A stretch of DNA of 5,792 nt from a bacterium HR32 (GTDB lineage Bacteria; Sysuimicrobiota; Sysuimicrobiia; Sysuimicrobiales; Sysuimicrobiaceae): assembly GCA_002898935.1 (NCBI GenBank), contig BEII01000126.1, positions 1 through 5,792 of the forward strand, read 5' to 3'. The position numbers and the translations under genes were made by a program. Shown piece by piece: positions 1 through 5,240 of the stretch (position 1 is its first letter; each line of letters opens with the position of its first letter). The notes beneath the pieces were generated by a model, which saw only the letters and a list, made by a program, of their open reading frames with translations, was not told where the DNA came from and ran no database searches.

Positions 1-378
1 GATCTGGTGGACCAGCTGGTGGCCTGGAAGAACGAGGGCCGCATGAACCCGGACATCACACCCGTCCTGATCGCTCCCGGTCTTCCCATCTACCCCCTGT
101 ACCTGGTGGTGCCACGGGAGGCGGCGAACCGGGACTGGGGCGTCCGGTACGTGGACTTCGTGGCGAACCCACAGATCCAGGCCAAGGTGATCGTGGAGCA
201 GTTCGGATGGTACCCAGGGATCGACCCGGACCGGGTGATGCCACTGGTCTCGCCCCAAGCCCGGGCGCTTCTGTTCAAGGGCGTGACGCCGCAGGACCTA
301 GCGCGGTACTCGCTGCAGATGCCGCTCGGCGAGTACTACGACGCCATCCTCCTGGCCTACGAAGAGATCGTGCGATAG
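1..378 (+). CDS. ABC importer periplasmic solute-binding protein, C-terminal part (5' end outside window)
   Basis: This is the last 125 codons of a gene that enters the window already in frame; the stop is TAG at 376-378. It reads as the C-terminal lobe of a family 1 extracellular solute-binding protein (PotD/FbpA/YnjB-like), which captures a small ligand outside the membrane and hands it to the permeases encoded next. Visible hallmarks are a beta-strand motif that ends in YLVVPREAANRD, followed by the helix YVDFVANPQIQAKVIVEQFG, the usual 'xFLxSPExQ' region of this class, and a helical C-terminal tail (EYYDAILLAYEEIV). The identification rests partly on context, because two PotB/PotC-type permeases and an ATPase follow after 15 bases. 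The N-terminus, signal peptide and most ligand-contacting residues are missing, so substrate cannot be assigned; polyamine, iron(III), thiamine-type and phosphonate binders are all possible. The GTG at 7 is an internal codon, not the start. Confidence 0.82.
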   Translation, partial: DLVDQLVAWKNEGRMNPDITPVLIAPGLPIYPLYLVVPREAANRDWGVRYVDFVANPQIQAKVIVEQFGWYPGIDPDRVMPLVSPQARALLFKGVTPQDLARYSLQMPLGEYYDAILLAYEEIVR

Positions 379-393
379 GGGCGGACGAGGTCC

Positions 394-1206
394 GTGAACC
401 GGTGGGAGCGCTGGGGCTGGACGCTGGCGGCTCTGCCCGCGGTCCTCGTCCTCCTGGTGACCTTCGGCCTCCCCCTCGCCCAGTCCCTGGCCGCTTCCTT
501 CGTCCGCGACGGGCGCCCGACTCTGGAGAACTACGCCCTCGTCTACCGGTTGTATCGCCAGGACGTCCTGTACACCCTCGGGGTCGCGGCGGCCGGCGTC
601 CTCCTCACCTTCGCCTGTGGCATCCACCTGGCGGGCTACTTTCGGCTGCGGGCCTGGCCCTGGGTGGAGTTCCTCCTGAAGGTGCCGCTGTTCGTGCCCT
701 TCGTGGTCACCGGGCACGCCATGCGCGTGTTCCTGCAGCCCAGCGGGACGCTGTCCCTGGCGCTCGGCGCGCTGGGACTGGTGGCGCCTGGCACGCGGCT
801 CGGCCTGGGCGAGGGATGGCTTGGACTCGTCCTGGCCCTGACGTGGAAACACCTGGCGCTGGTCGTCCTGCTGCTGGTGGGTGCGTTTCGGGCTGTGGAC
901 GACAGCTACCTGGAGGCGGCCCAGGGGTTTGGCGCAGGCTACCTCCGCCAGACGTGGGCGGTCCTGGTACCCATGTCCGCGACCCCCCTCGCCCTCGCCT
1001 GCGTGCTCACCCTGACGTCCATGCTGGGGTCGTTCTCCATCCCGCTCTTGATGAGCCGTGGCTCCGGGCCGCAGATGCTTATGATCGACCTCTACTACCG
1101 GTTCGGCCAGCACGGGGACTTCGGGGTGGCGAGTGCGCTCGGCGTGATCTCTTACGTGCTGGCGTCCGGAGCGGTCTACGCCTACCTCCGTTCCGTGGCC
1201 CGATGA
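394..1206 (+). CDS. ABC importer inner-membrane permease, first subunit (PotB-like)
   Basis: A 270-residue permease with a GTG start. It is preceded by GACGAGG at 384-390, a usable but closely spaced ribosome site. Six hydrophobic segments are visible at about residues 9-31, 57-82, 92-112, 142-165, 193-218 and 246-266. The cytoplasmic EAA loop is clear: E174-A-A-Q-G-F-G180, followed by P193, which is the surface that docks onto the ATPase. Length and layout match the unfused PotB/ThiP-half class of binding-protein-dependent permeases, not the roughly 500-residue fused FbpB type. It should form a heterodimer with the permease encoded immediately downstream, whose ATG overlaps this gene's TGA (ATGA at 1203-1206), and receive ligand from the binding protein upstream. 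The substrate is not determinable from the permease. The family call is secure; the gene name is not, so no symbol is given. Confidence 0.92.
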   Translation: MNRWERWGWTLAALPAVLVLLVTFGLPLAQSLAASFVRDGRPTLENYALVYRLYRQDVLYTLGVAAAGVLLTFACGIHLAGYFRLRAWPWVEFLLKVPLFVPFVVTGHAMRVFLQPSGTLSLALGALGLVAPGTRLGLGEGWLGLVLALTWKHLALVVLLLVGAFRAVDDSYLEAAQGFGAGYLRQTWAVLVPMSATPLALACVLTLTSMLGSFSIPLLMSRGSGPQMLMIDLYYRFGQHGDFGVASALGVISYVLASGAVYAYLRSVAR

Positions 1207-2018
1207 GGTCCCCGTCCCCATCCCTCCTGGGGCTGGTGGGGCGAGCGGCTCTCGGCGCCCTCGTCCTCGTGGCCGTGGTCGGCCCGTTGCTGAGCCTCGG
1301 GCTGTGGTCGGTGGCCGAGCGGTGGCACTGGCCCGCGCCGTTTCCCCAGCAGGTCGGGATGAAGTACTGGTCTCGCATGCTGCAAGGAGACCCCCTGCGG
1401 GCCCTCACCCGCGGGGTGACCATCGCCAGCGTGACCACCGTGCTGGCCCTAGCGATGGCGGTGCCCGTCGCCTACCTGGCCGCGCGCAGGCGGTTGCCCG
1501 CGGGTCCCCTCGCCCTCGCCCTCTTCATCCTACCCCAGGCCTTCCCGCAGCTCCCCGTGTTCGCCAGCGCCACCGTGCTGTTCTACCGCTGGAACCTGGC
1601 GGGGACCGTGCCCGGCGTCGTCCTGATCCACCTGGTGGGCGGGCTCGTGTACGCCGTGTGGACCCTCACCGCGGCCTTCCGGTCCATCGGGCCGGAGCTG
1701 GAGGAGGCGGCGCAGAACCTGGGCGCCTCCACGACCCGCACCTTCTTCCGGGTCACGCTGCCCCTGGCCATGCCCGGGGTGGTGGCCAGCGCCATCCTGG
1801 TGTTCCTGCACTCCCTGGACGAGTTCAACGGGACGCTGTTGGTCGGGGCTCCCTACGTCACCACGCTGCCCGTGTACATGTACACCGCGAGCCTCGGGTA
1901 CGAGCTGCAGATCGCTTCCGTGACCGCCCTGGTCCTCATGGTCCCGGGAGTGGTCCTGCTGCTGCTCCTGGAACGGTTCCTGCGCGCAGAGTATCTGGCG
2001 TTCTTCGGCCACCTGTAA
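1203..2018 (+). CDS. ABC importer inner-membrane permease, second subunit (PotC-like)
   Basis: A 271-residue permease starting at ATG 1203, whose first bases overlap the stop of the previous permease. The frame stays open far upstream (to about 207), but that stretch only shadows the first permease and gives no membrane-protein sequence, so ATG 1203 is the start. No Shine-Dalgarno sequence precedes it, so translation probably depends on coupling through the ATGA overlap. Hydrophobic segments lie at about residues 14-36, 70-95, 100-127, 132-150, 177-198 and 228-250. A canonical EAA loop is present: E158-A-A-Q-N-L-G164, then L176-P177 about twelve residues later. The stretch SLDEFNGTLLVGAP followed by TLPVYMYT is typical of the PotC/COG1177 group. 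It pairs with the upstream permease to make the translocation pore. The substrate is unknown. Confidence 0.93.
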   Translation: MRSPSPSLLGLVGRAALGALVLVAVVGPLLSLGLWSVAERWHWPAPFPQQVGMKYWSRMLQGDPLRALTRGVTIASVTTVLALAMAVPVAYLAARRRLPAGPLALALFILPQAFPQLPVFASATVLFYRWNLAGTVPGVVLIHLVGGLVYAVWTLTAAFRSIGPELEEAAQNLGASTTRTFFRVTLPLAMPGVVASAILVFLHSLDEFNGTLLVGAPYVTTLPVYMYTASLGYELQIASVTALVLMVPGVVLLLLLERFLRAEYLAFFGHL

Positions 2019-2024
2019 GGAGGT
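2017..2024 (+). promoter_or_regulatory. Strong Shine-Dalgarno sequence for the importer ATPase
   Basis: AAGGAGGT begins inside the TAA stop of the second permease and ends four bases before the GTG at 2029. It is the closest match to the anti-Shine-Dalgarno sequence in the window. It decides between the overlapping GTGs at 2027 and 2029; only 2029 is in the ATPase frame. Confidence 0.8.
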
Positions 2025-2028
2025 CTGT

Positions 2029-3057
2029 GTGGAGGTTCGGGTGGAAGGGCTCGTCAAACGGTACGGTCGCGTCCTCGCGCTGGCCGGTGTCAACCACGTG
2101 TTCCCCTCCGGAGCCCTGACCGCGGTCGTCGGGCCGTCGGGCTGCGGGAAGACTACCCTGCTGCGGGTGTTGGCGGGGTTCGTCCAGCCGGAGGAAGGGC
2201 GGGTGTGGATGGACGGCCGGGACGTCACCGGCGTACCGCCGCAGGCGCGGCGCTGCGCTTTGGTGTTCCAGAACTACGCGCTGTGGCCGCACATGACCGT
2301 CTTCGACAACGTGGCGTTCGGCCTCCGGCTGCAACGCCTTCCGGCTTCGGAGGTGGAACGCCGGGTCCGGGAGGCCTTGGCGCTCGTGGAGCTGGACCGC
2401 GTGCCGGGGATCGAACGGCGCAGGCCCAAGGAGCTGTCCGGCGGCCAGCAGCAGCGGGTGGCCCTGGCCCGTGCCCTGGCAGTCCGGCCCGGGCTCCTCT
2501 TGCTGGACGAGCCGCTCAGCAACCTGGACGCGAAGGTGCGCCAACGGGTGCGGGGAGAGATTCGGACCCTCCAGCGTCGCACCGGGATCACCACCGTCTA
2601 CGTCACCCACGACCAGGAGGAGGCCCTCAGCATCGCCGACGACCTGGTGGTGATGGACGGCGGTCGGATCGTCCAGTCCGGCCGGCCCGAGGAGGTATAC
2701 GCGCACCCCGAGGACCCGTTCGTCGCCGAATTCCTGGGGTCCACGAACGTGCTCAATGGCACTGTGGGCCCCGACGGCCGCATCCTCCCTTCCTCGGAGG
2801 GCCGTCTCCTGTTTCGCGCGGAGGACACAGCGCTGTGGCCAGCCGGGCAGTCCCTGCCGCCCGACTATGCGTGGGCGCCGGCAGAGGTTGTGGACTGCCT
2901 GTTCCTCGGACACGTCTATCGGGCCTACGTCCGCTTGGGCGATACGGTGGTGCTTGCGGACACGAAGGCCAGGGTGGGCCCGGGCCAGGTCGTGGTGGCG
3001 GTCCCCCGGGACCGGCTTCTGGTCTTCTCCGGGTCCGAACCGGCGGCGAGGCGGTAG
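2029..3057 (+). CDS. ABC importer ATPase with C-terminal TOBE-like region (PotA/FbpC class)
   Basis: A 342-residue ATP-binding subunit that powers the importer encoded just upstream. All nucleotide-binding motifs are intact: Walker A GPSGCGKTT at residues 35-43, Q-loop at Q81 in FQNYALWPHMTV, signature LSGGQ at 136-140, Walker B LLLLDEP at 156-162 with catalytic E161, D-loop SNLDA at 164-168, and switch histidine H194 in YVTHDQEEA. After about residue 237 comes a beta-rich tail of roughly 100 residues, the place of the TOBE domain seen in PotA, FbpC and MalK relatives. There it often binds small molecules or inhibitory partners. The start is GTG 2029, fixed by the Shine-Dalgarno sequence in the permease stop region, with a 10-base gap to that gene. 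The FQNYALWPHMTV wording is common in the iron(III), polyamine and aminoethylphosphonate branch, which does not settle substrate. Confidence 0.95.
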   Translation: MEVRVEGLVKRYGRVLALAGVNHVFPSGALTAVVGPSGCGKTTLLRVLAGFVQPEEGRVWMDGRDVTGVPPQARRCALVFQNYALWPHMTVFDNVAFGLRLQRLPASEVERRVREALALVELDRVPGIERRRPKELSGGQQQRVALARALAVRPGLLLLDEPLSNLDAKVRQRVRGEIRTLQRRTGITTVYVTHDQEEALSIADDLVVMDGGRIVQSGRPEEVYAHPEDPFVAEFLGSTNVLNGTVGPDGRILPSSEGRLLFRAEDTALWPAGQSLPPDYAWAPAEVVDCLFLGHVYRAYVRLGDTVVLADTKARVGPGQVVVAVPRDRLLVFSGSEPAARR

Positions 3058-3238
3058 GGGTACCCAGTGGAAGTGGGGAAGGGAGGCCTGGGAACCCGCA
3101 GGGCCTGCGGTGCGTACAGGACGGTGGGCCCCTAGGAGCCTGTGCCGGAAAATCTCTCGGACAGACAGATGGACCGGGGTCCCCAAAGAATCGCGCAGCG
3201 ACTCCTTGGGGTAGTCTAGCGGGGACGGAGGTGTGGCG
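3058..3238. other. 181-base gap after the first importer operon
   Basis: I see no gene here on either strand. It holds a short inverted repeat (CCGCAG/CTGCGG, 3096-3110, loop GGC) and the larger inverted repeat at 3181-3211 listed separately. Neither is followed by a T-run on either strand, so no standard intrinsic terminator can be named. I could not find a convincing -35/-10 pair for the downstream gene; TAGTCT at 3212 is only a weak -10 candidate. Confidence 0.6.
3181..3211. repeat. Inverted repeat / hairpin ahead of the small secreted protein gene
   Basis: The arms are 3181-3194 and 3198-3211 around a GCA centre. Twelve of fourteen positions are complementary. Both exceptions are A-C on the + strand, which become G-U wobble pairs if the minus strand is transcribed, so minus-strand RNA could pair along all fourteen positions. 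There is no T-run on either side. GTCCCC at 3179-3184 could alternatively pair with GGGGAC at 3221-3226, right against the ribosome site GGAGG at 3227-3231. It may be a factor-dependent stop for the upstream operon, a leader structure for the downstream gene, or a protein-binding palindrome; the sequence does not say which. Confidence 0.5.
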
Positions 3239-3697
3239 ATGAGGACCGTGCGTGTGGTGGCGGTAGCCCTGCTGGCCGTTGCCCTCGTGGCGCCTGGGGT
3301 GGGGGCCGGCCCCAAGTTCCGCCGGGTCAAGCACTACCGCGCGGGAGAGGTGTTCTGCGCTAGCCACGCCCTGGTGGCCGTGGGCAACGGTGTGGTGATC
3401 CGGGAGCGGTGCTACGTGGTCGCGCTGCTGCGCGACGGCCGCGGCACCTTCCTCGCGTTCCTGGACCCCGGCGCGCGGATCCCGCCCGGCCAGCTGGTCC
3501 GGCTGAGCACGCCCGCAGGCGCGAAGCTTCGCGGCCGGATCTTCTACCTGGTTCCGGTCCAGGCCGCGGTGGCCGTGCCCATGGAAACCCTGGTGGTGGT
3601 GCCCATGCGGGTGGAGGACGAAGGCTCGCGGCTCATCGTGGTCCTGAGCGGTCCGTCGCAGCCGAACCTCACCGTGGTGTTCAACGTGCGTCTGTAA
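3239..3697 (+). CDS. Small secreted protein of unknown family
   Basis: A 152-residue protein that I do not recognise. The start chosen is ATG 3239 because GGAGG at 3227-3231 lies seven bases ahead; a GTG at 3233 in the same frame would leave only one base. Residues 1-23 are a textbook signal peptide: arginines at 2 and 5, a hydrophobic core of A, V and L, and a V-G-A cleavage site before G24. The mature part of about 129 residues has two cysteines (C40 and C58), which could form a disulfide after export, and alternates short hydrophobic strands with turns, suggesting an all-beta fold. No lipobox or membrane anchor is present. It lies alone between the two importer loci, 181 bases from one and 252 from the next, so it is probably its own unit. 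Its function is unknown; its location next to importer genes is only weak evidence of a link. Confidence 0.8.
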   Translation: MRTVRVVAVALLAVALVAPGVGAGPKFRRVKHYRAGEVFCASHALVAVGNGVVIRERCYVVALLRDGRGTFLAFLDPGARIPPGQLVRLSTPAGAKLRGRIFYLVPVQAAVAVPMETLVVVPMRVEDEGSRLIVVLSGPSQPNLTVVFNVRL

Positions 3698-3720
3698 CGC
3701 GCCCCCGGGGTGCCCTGCGT

Positions 3721-3828
3721 CCAGGCCCACGGGGCCACCGGGACCCCGTTGACCCGCAGGCCGTAGTGCAGGTGGGGGCGACCGGCGGTGCTGCGTCGCT
3801 CGCCCACTTCGACGCGCCGGAAATCACC
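3721..3828 (-). pseudogene. Remnant of an M23 (LytM-type) peptidase, C-terminal fragment
   Basis: Translated on the minus strand, 3828 down to 3721 reads GDFRRVEVGE, then RRSTAG, then RPHLHYGLRVNG, then VPVAPWAW. This is the end of the M23/LytM zinc endopeptidase domain that cleaves peptidoglycan cross-links. The HLH at 3774-3766 matches the conserved second His-x-His motif, and the VNGxPVxPW tail matches the family C-terminus. The stretch between VEVGE and RST is about a dozen residues shorter than in intact members, suggesting an internal deletion. No stop follows the PWAW end; the frame simply runs into the antisense of the neighbouring gene. Upstream, where the first zinc motif (HxxxD) and the rest of the protein should lie, are the promoter and signal peptide of the LivK-like gene. 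I infer a truncated, inactive relic. Chance resemblance is possible but unlikely for so ordered a match. Confidence 0.6.
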
Positions 3829-3861
3829 CCGGCCAGGACAGGAGACAAGCCCGGTCAGGCC

Positions 3862-3880
3862 GGCCGCTGCGGAAGCGGCC
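3862..3880. repeat. Perfect 7-bp GC-rich hairpin upstream of the LivK-like gene
   Basis: GGCCGCT at 3862-3868 pairs exactly with AGCGGCC at 3874-3880 around the loop GCGGA. There is no T-run after it, so it is not a standard terminator. It lies 23 bases upstream of the TATGATA repeat, a position where it could block read-through or bind a regulator. Confidence 0.4.
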
Positions 3881-3903
3881 CGTGCTGTACCTAGGTGCCC
3901 CTC

Positions 3904-3917
3904 TATGATATATGATA
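3904..3917 (+). promoter_or_regulatory. Tandem TATGATA repeat, probable -10 region for the LivK-like gene
   Basis: Two head-to-tail copies of TATGATA occupy 3904-3917 and form the only AT-rich block in a very GC-rich window. Each copy contains TATGAT, five of six matches to the sigma-70 -10 consensus TATAAT. The repeat lies 33-46 bases before the ATG at 3950, a normal promoter distance. I could not find a good -35 (TTGACA-like) at 16-18 bases upstream of either copy, nor an extended -10 TGn, so an activator may be needed. Confidence 0.5.
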
Positions 3918-3949
3918 TAGACACACGGCAGGACGCTTGGGGGTGTGCG

Positions 3950-5194
3950 ATGCGAGGAGTCGTGGTGGTGTTGGCACTGCTGGTCAGTGCGGCCCTTGCT
4001 GCCTCTGCCCTCGCGGGGGCGGCGAACCCGAGCACCATCAAGATCGGGATCCTCCTGCCGCTCACCGGCCCGTTCGCGGCGGTGGCGGAGACCCAGCGCA
4101 ACGGAGCCCTGCTGGCCATCGAGCAGGTGAACCAGGCTGGCGGTCTGCGCATGCCGTGGGGACGCGTGCGCGTGGAAGGCGTGGTGGCGGACGACGAGGC
4201 GAAGCTCGACGTGGGCGTGCGACGCTACCGCTACCTGGTGGACCAGGGGGTGGTGGGCGTGATCGGGCAGACCTGGGCCCCCTTGGCCTACGCCATCAAC
4301 GCGGTGGTGAAGCGGGAGCCCATGCCCTACTTCCCCGTGTGCGTGATGGCCAAGGAGGCGTTTGAGGCGGGCAAGCTGGCGGACACCACCTTCGCGGTCA
4401 CCTACAGTCCCTGGACCGTGGGCTACATGGCAGGGTCTGCGGCGGTCCAGGTGCTGAACAAGCGGCGGATCTTCTTCCTCGCCCGCGCGGACTCCTGGGG
4501 CTGGGACATGCGGGACGGGGTGCGCGCGGCCGCGGAGCGGTTCGGCGCCCAGGTGGTGGGCTACGACGAGGTGCCCCTGGGGACCACGGACTTCACCACC
4601 GTCCTCCAGAAGGTCCGCGCCGCCCGTCCGGACGTGTTCATCTCGGCCCAGTTCGCCGCGGACGCGGTGGCGCTCTTGAAGCAGGTCCACCAGATGGGGC
4701 TGAACCGGGAGATGACCATCTTCAACGCCTTCATCACCAACGTGGTGGCCAAAGGGCTCCCGCCGGAAGCGCTCAAGGACGTGTACGCCATGCACTACTT
4801 CTACTACGACCTGGGGCGGTTCCTCGGGAACTCGCCCGTGGCGAAGAGCGCCGACGAGTACAACCGGCAGTACCAGGCCCGCTACCGCACACCCGCGGAC
4901 GCCTACGCCACCATCGCGTACACCGCCATGCAGGAGATGTTCCGGGGGTTCCAGCAGGCCGGGTCTTTGGAGCCCCGGCGCGTCGCCGCGGCCCTGACCT
5001 CCAAGCCGCAGTTCCAGACGGTCAAGGGCCCGGCCCAGTGGCGCCGCGACCACTCCGTCATCTACCGCTACGCGGCGTTCTTGGTGAAGGGCAAGGGGCC
5101 GGGCGAGCAGCGGAACGAGTGGGACCTGTTCGAAGTGGTCGGCGCGCAGGGCGGTGAGGGCGTGCTGCCGACCCTGCGGTCCCTCGGGTACTAG
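3950..5194 (+). CDS. Branched-chain amino acid-type ABC importer binding protein (LivK-like, Peripla_BP_6)
   Basis: A 414-residue periplasmic binding protein of the LivJ/LivK class, which covers leucine-type amino acids, amides, urea and aromatic acids. Residues 1-24 form a signal peptide: R2, hydrophobic V/L/A core, and A-L-A (22) or A-G-A (24) cleavage. The mature N-terminus IKIGILLPLTGPFA (30-43) is the family opening strand and ligand loop. It is followed by the helix NGALLAIEQVNQAGG (51-65), the inter-lobe segment GTTDFTTVLQKVRAARPDVF (211-230), and the late helix TPADAYATIAYTAMQEM (314-330). Length is normal for the family. The ATG at 3950 is chosen because the signal peptide starts there and GGGGG at 3939-3943 gives an acceptable ribosome site; earlier in-frame ATGs at 3788 and 3905 would add a charged, non-signal leader. 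A LivG-like ATPase follows after 46 bases. The ligand cannot be determined. Confidence 0.92.
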   Translation: MRGVVVVLALLVSAALAASALAGAANPSTIKIGILLPLTGPFAAVAETQRNGALLAIEQVNQAGGLRMPWGRVRVEGVVADDEAKLDVGVRRYRYLVDQGVVGVIGQTWAPLAYAINAVVKREPMPYFPVCVMAKEAFEAGKLADTTFAVTYSPWTVGYMAGSAAVQVLNKRRIFFLARADSWGWDMRDGVRAAAERFGAQVVGYDEVPLGTTDFTTVLQKVRAARPDVFISAQFAADAVALLKQVHQMGLNREMTIFNAFITNVVAKGLPPEALKDVYAMHYFYYDLGRFLGNSPVAKSADEYNRQYQARYRTPADAYATIAYTAMQEMFRGFQQAGSLEPRRVAAALTSKPQFQTVKGPAQWRRDHSVIYRYAAFLVKGKGPGEQRNEWDLFEVVGAQGGEGVLPTLRSLGY

Positions 5195-5201
5195 TCGGGC
5201 G

Positions 5202-5227
5202 GGCCGGGCCACGCCCGCGGCCCGGCC
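5202..5227 (+). repeat. GC-rich hairpin between the binding-protein and ATPase genes
   Basis: GGCCGGGCC at 5202-5210 is perfectly complementary to GGCCCGGCC at 5219-5227, with the 8-base loop ACGCCCGC. It starts eight bases after the TAG of the LivK-like gene. There is no U-run after it, only TCCGGTTCCTCCC. Such stems in importer operons commonly protect the binding-protein message or reduce read-through so that the binding protein is made in excess. That role here is inferred from position. Confidence 0.55.
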
Positions 5228-5240
5228 TCCGGTTCCTCCC

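Larger units (their letters stand above)
3698..3949. other. 252-base gap without an intact gene
   Basis: It contains, in order: about 20 GC-rich bases with the palindrome CCCCCGGGG, the minus-strand M23 peptidase remnant, a perfect 7-bp hairpin, and an AT-rich tandem repeat that is probably the promoter of the LivK-like gene. No RNA gene is recognisable. Confidence 0.6.

Noticed and set aside
207..1202. The frame of the second permease stays open about 1 kb upstream, giving an apparent 603-residue protein.
   Set aside because: The upstream part is rich in R, P and G with no membrane segments and lies over the first permease in another frame. The real start is ATG 1203.
3181..3211. Intrinsic transcription terminator at the end of the first importer operon.
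   Set aside because: The stem lies over 120 bases after the stop, has two mismatches on the + strand and no T-run on either side.
3233..3238. GTG at 3233 as start of the small secreted protein.
   Set aside because: It leaves one base between GGAGG and the start; ATG 3239 gives normal spacing.
1936..3330. A 464-residue minus-strand open frame opposite the ATPase gene.
   Set aside because: It has no domain pattern or ribosome site, and the + strand ATPase has all nucleotide-binding motifs.
3788..3949. Longer N-terminus for the LivK-like protein from ATG 3788 or ATG 3905.
   Set aside because: The added residues are charged and proline-rich, would sit in front of a proper signal peptide, and overlap the probable promoter and the M23 remnant.
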